Assembly: GCA_029262995.1 (NCBI GenBank)
Contig: JAJCYH010000022.1
Location: forward strand, 1-64,000
DNA from: Saprospiraceae bacterium
Lineage (GTDB): Bacteria; Bacteroidota; Bacteroidia; Chitinophagales; Saprospiraceae
Reading direction: 5' to 3'
DNA length: 64,000 nucleotides
In this document: one piece after another, positions 10,212 through 17,378 of the stretch
Layout: each line of letters opens with the position of its first letter
Position numbering within the stretch: position 1 is the stretch's first letter
Translations under genes and position numbers: made by a program
The notes under the pieces: generated by a model
The model's input: only the letters and a program-made list of their open reading frames with translations
Told to the model about the DNA's origin: nothing
Database searches by the model: none

Positions 10212-10910
10212 ATGGCATCAGCAATTAAATTGATTTATTTACTTATTGCATGTTTGCATATCGTTCTCTTTTATTTTGTTAGTGGTGATTCACTCGCATT
10301 AGCTTTGACCAAATCTGTATTGATGCCTTTGCTATTGATATTAATTTATTTTTATAGAAAGGAAAGTCAAAATAAAGCGAATTGGACAAAAGTGATAATT
10401 GCTGTTTGCTTTTCATTCCTAGGCGATATTTTTCTGTTAAATATTTTCGAGCAAGATTATTTTTTCCTTGCAGGATTAACATGTTTTTTAATAACGCATG
10501 GTTTTTACATTTCTATTTTTAGTAAGGATTATAAAAGCTTTTTATCGGTATTTAAAATTAAGAATATCTTACCAACCGTCATGTTGTTGACCTGGATACT
10601 TTCTTTCTATTTTTATATAGATAGCTATTTAGGTGAGCTAGGATTTCCTGTGTTAATTTATATGATCGTTATTGGAATAATGGCTTTAGCGGCATTATCG
10701 CGTAAGGCCATTAGTGGTCGAGAAAGCTTTTTATTGGTAATGATGGGGGCAATTCTTTTTATGATCTCCGATATGATTTTGGCATTGAATAAATTTGCCT
10801 TTCCGATTGAATATTCTTCATCTTATATCATGGCTACTTATTTGCTAGCCCAGTTCCTTATTGTAGAGGGTTTGTTCCGCGAATATAATAGACAAATTAA
10901 GATAACATGA
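10212..10910 (+). CDS. YhhN/TMEM86 family membrane protein (possible lysoplasmalogenase)
   Basis: A 232-residue hydrophobic protein with about seven to eight predicted membrane helices. The acidic intramembrane motifs expected for the YhhN/TMEM86 family are present: FLGDIFLL near residue 75 and a later ISDMILA. Characterised members hydrolyse the vinyl-ether bond of lysoplasmalogens, but many bacterial members are untested, so the activity is uncertain. Its TGA overlaps the ATG of the following receptor gene (ATGA), which suggests translational coupling. Confidence 0.8.
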   Translation: MASAIKLIYLLIACLHIVLFYFVSGDSLALALTKSVLMPLLLILIYFYRKESQNKANWTKVIIAVCFSFLGDIFLLNIFEQDYFFLAGLTCFLITHGFYISIFSKDYKSFLSVFKIKNILPTVMLLTWILSFYFYIDSYLGELGFPVLIYMIVIGIMALAALSRKAISGRESFLLVMMGAILFMISDMILALNKFAFPIEYSSSYIMATYLLAQFLIVEGLFREYNRQIKIT

Positions 10911-12877
10911 TTTATTTTAGACCTTGTATTTGCATATTCCTTTTTTGCTTTACGCAAAACTTATTACCAGGTCAAACAGATACTACAGAAATTAAGATTT
11001 TTAATCTTATTGATACAATACAACTAACACATCATCCTCTCAATAACCATTTTCATTATCTTCAAAACAAGTTGATAATTAGCCAGGATAGTAGAGAACT
11101 GGCTGCAAGCTTTGATGACCCTTCTCGAGTGCTTTACAGGCATGCAGGTATTTCTTTGAGCAACGATCAGAACAACAGTTATATATATAGAGGAATTCCT
11201 TCTGAGTATAATCGATGGAGTATTTCTGAAGCTGAAATCGTTGGCCCCAATCATTTGAATAATGCGGGTAGAATTTCTGATCAAAGTAATCCATCTGCTG
11301 GAGGCGTTTTGGCTATTCCATTTGACGTAATTGAACAGTTTGACTTTTATGGAACCCCATACTCTTCGGAAGCCATTAGTTCAATGTCAGCAGTATCAGA
11401 TTTATCATTTTCTGATGAGACAAAAAGTTTTGTCAAACTTGGGCTACTCGGCTTTGAAGGAAGCTATCAATCAAAAAGCAAGCGACCACTTTATGCTCAT
11501 GTGCGATACTCAACAGTTGGACTGTTATCGGATTTAGGTGTTGATTTCGGAGATGAGAAAATAAAATTTTACGATGCTTTTGTAAAGAATCAATTCAGCA
11601 ATAAATGGTCACTTTTACTTTCTTTAGGGAGAAGTACGAATGTCAAAACCGCTGCTGAGGACAGTCTTGGACTAAAGACGATCAAGGATTTACAAGAAAT
11701 CAAGTTTGATTCGGAACATTTAATTTCGAGTCTTCAATACCACTATAAAAACACAAGCCATACATTCAATTATTCAAAGTCCAGTAGTCAAAGAACTTCA
11801 GAATTTAAGTATATTTTATCAGGCATGGATAGTCTGGGCCGTTCTAGTTTTTTTAATCGAGACGAACAGATTATTTCATATGGAGGCAAACAAAAATGGG
11901 TTGGGTCAAGCTCTATATTTTCTATATATTGGAATCTAGGGTTTTCTGATAGTGAAATTTTGCGTCAAGCAATTAAACTAAAAGGAAGAGATCATTATTC
12001 TCGGATGAGCACAAAACTAGACAGACGGTTTAGTTTTAGAGAATGGAAATTCAGAGTGCAATCAGAATTAGGTCTGAATTATATGTTTTCTGATGCTTCT
12101 GACTTCAGAATGGAACCAGCTATTTTTATAGGAGTTAATCATGGAAAGGCATCTTTAGATTTAAATTATTCCTTGAAGCATCGTAAAGATAGGTTGACCC
12201 ACATTGGAGACAATTATTTGGGTCAGATTAACTCTAATGAATCATACTCTATCGCTTACAAATGGTATTCAGAGAGTATAGGCTTAAAGTTTATTGCTAG
12301 AGCATATGAAATGAACTTACAAGTACCTAGTCTATTAATTCAAAATTATATGTACGTATATGAGGACTTTGAATCATTATTTACTACAGTGTCAGATTTT
12401 GACTATGAGTCAAAATTACATTCTAAGGGGCTAGAATTTATTTTGGACAAGACTTGGGGATCTTCGTGGTATACCAATATTAATGTTAGTTTTTTTAAAG
12501 CAAGATATCCTGATACAAATCAGGATGCAGAAGATAATTATTCTCAGGTCTACAACTTTGTTGTTTCCAAGGAATTTGAACTAAAAGACAACAGACAATT
12601 AAATATAAATCTTACTTATCATAAACGAGGAGGTAGTTTAGATTATCGCTTTGATCCAGTTGATGAATTATTTAGTTCAGTGCAAGTGTCGGGTTATGAA
12701 CGAATGGATTTACGTTTACTATGGAAGTCAGGAAAGCATATGTGGGTTTTAGATATTCAAAACCTTACCAATAGAATCAATCCGGCGTACAGTTATTATG
12801 ATGTGTTTTTGAAAGAGGAAGTGCAACAGGATCAATTGGGACTAATTCCTATTTTGAGTTATAAGAGATTTTTGTAA
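10907..12877 (+). CDS. TonB-dependent receptor (short, plug plus barrel)
   Basis: A 656-residue outer-membrane protein with an N-terminal signal-like stretch. A plug-type region follows (about 50-170, with RVLYRHAGIS and YIYRGIPSEYNRW), then a long run of alternating amphipathic strands typical of a TonB-dependent beta-barrel. The closing segment MDLRLLWKSGKHMWVLDIQNLTN is split by natural motifs of the barrel end (DIQNLTNR). No CarboxypepD_reg-like N-terminal domain is seen, and no SusD partner follows, so this is not a classic Sus pair. Its start overlaps the YhhN stop (ATGA). The ligand is unknown; the operon context hints at a sugar or polyol. Confidence 0.8.
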   Translation: MIYFRPCICIFLFCFTQNLLPGQTDTTEIKIFNLIDTIQLTHHPLNNHFHYLQNKLIISQDSRELAASFDDPSRVLYRHAGISLSNDQNNSYIYRGIPSEYNRWSISEAEIVGPNHLNNAGRISDQSNPSAGGVLAIPFDVIEQFDFYGTPYSSEAISSMSAVSDLSFSDETKSFVKLGLLGFEGSYQSKSKRPLYAHVRYSTVGLLSDLGVDFGDEKIKFYDAFVKNQFSNKWSLLLSLGRSTNVKTAAEDSLGLKTIKDLQEIKFDSEHLISSLQYHYKNTSHTFNYSKSSSQRTSEFKYILSGMDSLGRSSFFNRDEQIISYGGKQKWVGSSSIFSIYWNLGFSDSEILRQAIKLKGRDHYSRMSTKLDRRFSFREWKFRVQSELGLNYMFSDASDFRMEPAIFIGVNHGKASLDLNYSLKHRKDRLTHIGDNYLGQINSNESYSIAYKWYSESIGLKFIARAYEMNLQVPSLLIQNYMYVYEDFESLFTTVSDFDYESKLHSKGLEFILDKTWGSSWYTNINVSFFKARYPDTNQDAEDNYSQVYNFVVSKEFELKDNRQLNINLTYHKRGGSLDYRFDPVDELFSSVQVSGYERMDLRLLWKSGKHMWVLDIQNLTNRINPAYSYYDVFLKEEVQQDQLGLIPILSYKRFL

Positions 12878-12919
12878 ATATTGATTAAATTCAGAGCTGA
12901 ACCTAAAAGTTAATTAATA

Positions 12920-13825
12920 ATGAAAAGAAGAAATTTTATTTCCAAAACTGCTTTAGCTACGACATCATTATTAATGTTGAGATGTAAGGCTGAAAACACA
13001 AAAGCAAAATTAGAGGAAATTACTGGTCGATCGGTTGGTGATTTTGGATTACAACTTTGGTCGGTCAGAGATTTAATGGCTGAGAATCCAGTATCCACTT
13101 TGGAGCAAATTGCAGCTATAGGCTTTAAGGATGTTGAGAGTGCAGGATATAATGGTGGTACTTTTTATGGAATGACACCTAAAGATTTTAAACGAGTATT
13201 GGATGGGACAGGTTTGATTATGAGGAGCTGCCACACAAGGACTGGCTTGATGAGGCCTGACCTGACACATACGATGACTAACGGATGGGAGTCAGCTTGT
13301 GAAGCCAATGCTTCGATTGGTGTGAAATCTATGGTCTGCGGTTATTTTGATGAAAAGGAGCGTAAGACACTTGATGATTACAAAAAGCATGCAGAACTTT
13401 TCAATAAATGTGGAGAGCTTGCAAGGGAATATGATTTAGATTTTGCACATCATAACCATGATTTTGAATTTTTACCATTGGAGGGGAAAATACCTTATGA
13501 TCTGCTTCTAGAGGGGACAGATCCTCAGTATGTAAATTTTGAGCTTGATAATTATTGGATTGCAAAAGCAGGGAGAAGCAGCTTGGAGTATTTTGACAAG
13601 TATCCCGGTAGGTTTCATTATTGGCATGTTAAGGATATGGATGATACAGAAAAGAAATTTTTTACTGAAATAGGAACAGGAATCATTGATTATATTTCAA
13701 TATTTAAAAAAGCCGAGCAATCCGGAATGAGATATTTTTATGTAGAGCAAGATCAATTCAACAGATACAAGCCGCTTGAGAGTTTGGAGATGAGTTATGA
13801 TTACCTTAAGAAGATGGTGTATTGA
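12920..13825 (+). CDS. Tat-exported sugar phosphate isomerase/epimerase-like protein
   Basis: A 301-residue TIM-barrel protein of the xylose isomerase-like superfamily. It begins with a twin-arginine signal, KRRNFISK, followed by a hydrophobic stretch ending at Cys22. The protein is therefore predicted to be exported folded, possibly as a lipoprotein. Metal and substrate residues are suggested by AHHNHDFEF, NFELDNYW, HYWHVKDMD and YVEQDQ. It starts 42 bases after the receptor gene and is probably the last gene of the carbohydrate operon. Members of this type are common in Bacteroidota beside sugar or inositol oxidoreductases; the substrate is not known. Confidence 0.87.
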   Translation: MKRRNFISKTALATTSLLMLRCKAENTKAKLEEITGRSVGDFGLQLWSVRDLMAENPVSTLEQIAAIGFKDVESAGYNGGTFYGMTPKDFKRVLDGTGLIMRSCHTRTGLMRPDLTHTMTNGWESACEANASIGVKSMVCGYFDEKERKTLDDYKKHAELFNKCGELAREYDLDFAHHNHDFEFLPLEGKIPYDLLLEGTDPQYVNFELDNYWIAKAGRSSLEYFDKYPGRFHYWHVKDMDDTEKKFFTEIGTGIIDYISIFKKAEQSGMRYFYVEQDQFNRYKPLESLEMSYDYLKKMVY

Positions 13826-13889
13826 TAAATATGTAACTTTAATTTGTTAATTCTGCGGTTAAAAAGTTAAAAGAATATTTTAAGATTAG

Positions 13890-14012
13890 GTCGGGGCTTT
13901 TACACAAAATAAGTTATATAAATTTTATTGTCATGTGCAAGAAAGAAGACCTCATATTGAGTCAGGAATTGAGGGGATTTATAATTATACAATAAAAAAG
14001 AATAGAATATAA
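13890..14012 (+). pseudogene. Short open fragment upstream of dinD remnant (possible gene remnant)
   Basis: Between the stop at 13887 and the TAA at 14010 one plus-strand frame is open for about 40 codons and reads as plausible protein, including HVQERRPHIESG and IEGIYNYTIKK. It has no start codon, and I do not recognise its family. Because it sits immediately before the decayed dinD and overlaps its first codons, it may be the C-terminal relic of another lost accessory gene. It could equally be chance coding-like sequence. Confidence 0.22.
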
Positions 14013-14852
14013 AAAAGGAATTAATTACAGCATTATTTGAAAAATTTGAAGATGCTTGTAATGATGTAGAAGGGTTAGAATGTTGGAGCGCAAGAGAATT
14101 ACAAGAGATTTTAGGATATAAAGATTGCTAAAATTTCACCAACATTATTTTAAAGGCTTCTATTGCTTCTAAAAGCTCTGGAGAGAATATATCTGATCAT
14201 TTCGTTGGAGTCACCAAAATGATCGAATTAGGAAAAGGAGGGCAAAGAGAAATACAAGATGTATTGCTTACAAGATATGCTTGTTATTTGGTTGTGCAAA
14301 ACGGAGACACATCAAAGCCAGAGGTTGCATTTGCACAAACTTACTTTGCGGTACAAACTCGAAAACAAGAGTTAATAGAAAAAAGACTGCTAGAAGTAGT
14401 TAGAGTTAATGCAAGAGAGAAACTTTCTAAATCAGAAAAAAAATTATCTGGAATCATATAAGAAAGAGGTGTAGATAATAGAAGTTTTGCAAAAATTAGA
14501 TCATAAGGAGATAGGGCATTATTTGGAGGGAAAACAACTCAATTTATGAAAAACAGACTTGGAGTTCCAAGCAGTAGACCTTTAGCAGATTTTCTCTCTA
14601 CGTTAATGATAAAAACTAAAGACTTTGCAACAGAATTAACAAGTCATAATGTAGTTGATAAAAATTTGTCTGGCGATGGAAGCATTACAAGAGAGCATGT
14701 TCAAAACAATTTGGAAATAAGAAATATGTTAAGGAAGAGAGGGGTCATTCCAGAAAACCTACCACCATCTGAAGATGTTAAAAAAAATTCAAAGACGGTT
14801 AGATGGTGAGGAAAATAAAATTTTGAAAGATTTAAAAAAGAGTAAAAAATAA
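14009..14852 (+). pseudogene. dinD: DNA damage-inducible protein D (DinD) pseudogene
   Basis: A single frame gives near full-length similarity to DinD: ALFEKFEDACNDVEG, CWSARELQEILGY, ISDHFVGVTKMIELGKG, TRYACYLVVQNGD, FAQTYFAVQTRKQELIEKRL, KLSGII, ERGVD, ALFGGKTT and RPLADFLSTLMIKTKDF. The frame is broken by in-frame TAA codons at 14129, 14459 and 14504. A run of eight A at 14780-14787 shifts the C-terminal end (RRLDGEENKILKDLKK) into another frame that stops at 14852. The codon where a start is expected (14009) is ATA, not ATG. The DinD family is LexA/SOS-associated in E. coli and often sits in accessory DNA. Two internal open pieces (14219-14461 and 14546-14809) are fragments of it, not separate genes. 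Confidence 0.85.
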
Positions 14853-14992
14853 CCTTCATTGGGTTACACAGATATATCGTTGCCTAAATTTAATCAAGCT
14901 TTGGATTGGTTAGATTACAGAATAAAATGGTTCCAAACAATATACCGAACTTGTTGTTGAGTCAATGATATTTAATACAATTCGGACTTACT
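14853..14992. other. Intergenic remainder of the decayed patch
   Basis: About 140 bases between the end of the dinD remnant and the next gene. One plus-strand frame reads LPKFNQALDWLDYRIKWF before a stop at about 14955, but it has no start codon and I recognise no family. I see no clear TAnnTTTG box or hairpin. Confidence 0.3.
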
Positions 14993-15910
14993 ATGAAGAA
15001 AAAAATAATCATTGCAGGAGGAACTGGTTTGATCGGTACAAGGCTCATTGAACTATTAGATAAGGATCATTATAATATATATGTTCTAACACGGAGTAAC
15101 AGAAATTCGAGCAAAGGCGTCAACTATGTCCAATGGGATGTAAATTCCAAACATTTGCCTATCCATGCCTTAAATGGTACTTATGCCGTCATTAACCTTG
15201 CAGGAGCAGGTATAGCTGATGAAAGATGGACGGAACAAAGGAAGGAAACCATTATCAATAGCAGGATTAAATCTACAGAGACTTTGAATGTTGCGATTAA
15301 AGAGTTGAAAGAAAAACCTGAAGTTTATATTGGTGCATCAGCAATTGGATATTATGGAGAAAATGGTGATGAGAAAATTGATGAAAGTACGAATTCGGGT
15401 CAAGGGTTTCTTTCAGAAGTTTGTGAAAAATGGGAGGCTGAGCATTTTAGGCTTGAGGATAATTTCAAAAGACTTGCGATTCTTAGGATAGGAATTGTGT
15501 TGAGTACACAGGGAGGAGCTTTAAAGGAAATACTAAAAACAAGTGCTGCAGGTATTTATGGGTATTTTGGTGATGGCTCAACATTTTACTCTTGGATTCA
15601 CATTGATGACTTATGTAGAATCATAATTTATTTATTAGAAAATCAGAGTACAAATGGAGTCTTTAATGCTACTGTACCTGTACCTGTTACAATTAAGAGG
15701 TTGGTAACTGCTGTTAAAAAGGCTAAAGCATCGTTTGGTATTGTTGTTCCTGTGCCCGTTTTCTCACTAAGGCTCATGCTAGGAGAAATGGCTCAGATGT
15801 TGGTGACAAGTATGAGAGTAATACCGAAAAAGCTATTAGATACAGATTTTGAATTTAGGTTTACAGATCCAGTAGAGGCGATAAGAGATTTATTGGAGAA
15901 AAAGAATTAG
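14993..15910 (+). CDS. TIGR01777 family NAD-dependent epimerase/dehydratase-like protein
   Basis: A 305-residue extended short-chain dehydrogenase-type protein. The Rossmann dinucleotide motif GGTGLIG is at residues 9-15. Other family elements are visible: NLAGAGIADERW, SRIKSTETL, SAIGYYGENGDE, LRIGIVLSTQGGALK and a C-terminal DUF1731-like segment with FEFRFTDPVEAIRDLL. The family (YfcH in E. coli, plant cell-division-associated homologue) has no firmly established reaction. It converges on the HAD gene, and the two stop codons overlap by four bases. Confidence 0.9.
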   Translation: MKKKIIIAGGTGLIGTRLIELLDKDHYNIYVLTRSNRNSSKGVNYVQWDVNSKHLPIHALNGTYAVINLAGAGIADERWTEQRKETIINSRIKSTETLNVAIKELKEKPEVYIGASAIGYYGENGDEKIDESTNSGQGFLSEVCEKWEAEHFRLEDNFKRLAILRIGIVLSTQGGALKEILKTSAAGIYGYFGDGSTFYSWIHIDDLCRIIIYLLENQSTNGVFNATVPVPVTIKRLVTAVKKAKASFGIVVPVPVFSLRLMLGEMAQMLVTSMRVIPKKLLDTDFEFRFTDPVEAIRDLLEKKN

Positions 15911-16329
15911 TCTTCGAACACTTGAATATTTTTCTTTTTTTGTATTAATTCTGTAAATTTTCCTTTAAATCTGGTCGCTTTTACAAGATGATTGTCAATC
16001 CAATGATAGTTTCCTCCTCTAGGTTTGCCCATCAATAGTCCATGGTATTTAAAGCCATTTTTATTGAGCCAAGTTTCTGTAATTTCTCTGTGATCTTCAG
16101 TTCTTGAAGTAAAAAACGTGATGATATGACCTTCTTCAAACCATTTGTTCAATACTTCCAAGGCATCAGGATATAATTCTGCAGTTACCATTCGCCTAGG
16201 TTCTTCATTTGGAATATCATCGCAAATGGTCCCATCGATGTCAATAAGATAGTTTTTGACTTCCTCAGGCAGTTGTGGGCTTAATAAATTACCGTCTTTG
16301 TCTTTGAGTTCTTTTAATTTATTATCCAT
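15907..16329 (-). CDS. Small HAD-like hydrolase
   Basis: A 140-residue protein with the HAD motif I DIDGT (Asp30 and Asp32, DxD), a motif II-like FFTSRTE and a region GKPRGGNYHWIDNH. It lacks the larger cap domains, so it is a minimal HAD. Close relatives in Bacteroidota are often labelled phosphoheptose isomerase, apparently by transfer, and the sequence itself supports only a phosphatase-like fold. It starts five bases after the M23 peptidase gene on the same strand and is probably cotranscribed with it. Confidence 0.8.
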   Translation of the reverse strand: MDNKLKELKDKDGNLLSPQLPEEVKNYLIDIDGTICDDIPNEEPRRMVTAELYPDALEVLNKWFEEGHIITFFTSRTEDHREITETWLNKNGFKYHGLLMGKPRGGNYHWIDNHLVKATRFKGKFTELIQKKKNIQVFED

Positions 16330-16334
16330 TTTTA

Positions 16335-17150
16335 CTAATAGTTAAATTGAATATAATCTTGTGGGTTTAATGGAATTCCGTTATTCCATAGCTCAAAATG
16401 AACGTGTGGTCCGCTGGTTAATTCGCCTGTGTTACCGATTATAGCGATAGCCTCTCCTTTTTTTACTCTTTCACCAATTTTTTTAAGCAAAACAGAATTG
16501 TGTTTAAATATTGATACAAGATTTCCATTGTGTTGTATGCTTATGGTATAGCCTGTTTTATCTGACCAATCTGAATTAATGACCATACCATCAAGGATAT
16601 TCATAATAGGTGTATTTTTTGGCGCGACAATATCTAAACCATAATGAGATTTGTCAATATTAAATTCAGAACTGATTTCACCAGAGATAGGGGGATAGAA
16701 GTAATAGTGTTCTAATGGTAATGAAGAGTTACTCTGTTTGAAAAAATCATTTTCAATAAATCGGGAAGCTAAAGAGCCCTCGGCGTTGTTAATATCATTG
16801 ATTTTTACACCGGTAGGATTAAGAAAATTTTTAAAGCCCTCGGTATAGGTTCTTTGCGCAGTAATATCTTTTTCTAGTTCTTCTATTTTTTGACTTAATT
16901 CTATATAGACTGCATTATTATTTATGTCAGCATAACCAGGTACAAGATATTTAATTGGTGTGAAGGCGATTAAGCAATAAGTTAGCCCCATAATTGACAA
17001 CACGATCGTAATCAACCCGATTGATAGCTTTAATAGTGTAAAACGCATAGTTTTTACTTCTTTTAAAGTATCATCATCGATGATAACCATTCTAAAATGG
17101 TCACTCAATTTGGTTTTGAGTTGTCTTTTGTTGTTCTTTTTTATAGACAT
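16335..17150 (-). CDS. Membrane-anchored M23 (LytM-type) peptidase
   Basis: A 271-residue protein with a basic cytoplasmic N-terminus (1-36), one membrane helix (about 37-62), a short coiled-coil-like region (about 80-105) and a C-terminal M23 domain. The zinc-binding pattern is complete: His169 and Asp173 in HYGLD, His217 in FKHN, and His249/His251 in HVHFE. It would act in the periplasm on peptidoglycan cross-bridges, or as part of a cell-wall growth complex like other LytM proteins. It is divergent from porW across 228 bases. Confidence 0.9.
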   Translation of the reverse strand: MSIKKNNKRQLKTKLSDHFRMVIIDDDTLKEVKTMRFTLLKLSIGLITIVLSIMGLTYCLIAFTPIKYLVPGYADINNNAVYIELSQKIEELEKDITAQRTYTEGFKNFLNPTGVKINDINNAEGSLASRFIENDFFKQSNSSLPLEHYYFYPPISGEISSEFNIDKSHYGLDIVAPKNTPIMNILDGMVINSDWSDKTGYTISIQHNGNLVSIFKHNSVLLKKIGERVKKGEAIAIIGNTGELTSGPHVHFELWNNGIPLNPQDYIQFNY

Positions 17151-17286
17151 TGCTTAAGTCTCAGGTTCTAAGATTAAAATTCAAGCATTCTTTTTGACAA
17201 AATCTTTATATAGTTTTGCCTTTGTTTTTATAATAAATTAAGAGCAGATCAGTTTTATACTCTGGGAAAGCTCTGTGTTTAAACTA

Positions 17287-17294
17287 CAAAGCTA
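17287..17294 (-). promoter_or_regulatory. Candidate -7 box (TAGCTTTG on the minus strand) for the M23 gene
   Basis: On the minus strand the bases read TAGCTTTG, matching the Bacteroidota -7 consensus TAnnTTTG. The M23 start is 137 bases downstream, and no clear -33 TTG is seen at the usual spacing, so support is weak. Confidence 0.25.
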
Positions 17295-17318
17295 AATAAT
17301 TTTAACGTGCTTAATATG

Positions 17319-17326
17319 TATCTTTG
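17319..17326 (+). promoter_or_regulatory. Candidate -7 box TATCTTTG for porW
   Basis: TATCTTTG fits the TAnnTTTG -7 element and lies 53 bases before the TTG start of porW. A matching -33 TTG is not evident about 19 bases upstream. Confidence 0.35.
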
Positions 17327-17378
17327 GATTTCAACTTATCAGGCACGTAGAATATAACAATTACATAAGAATCATACT

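Noticed and set aside
14219-14809. Two separate small genes at 14219-14461 and 14546-14809
   Set aside because: Both are in the same frame as the rest of the DinD homology and separated only by nonsense codons, so they are pieces of one dinD pseudogene.
14009-14852. Stop-codon readthrough or recoding to make an intact DinD
   Set aside because: All neighbouring genes use TAA as a normal stop, there is also a frameshift and no start codon, so decay is the simpler explanation.
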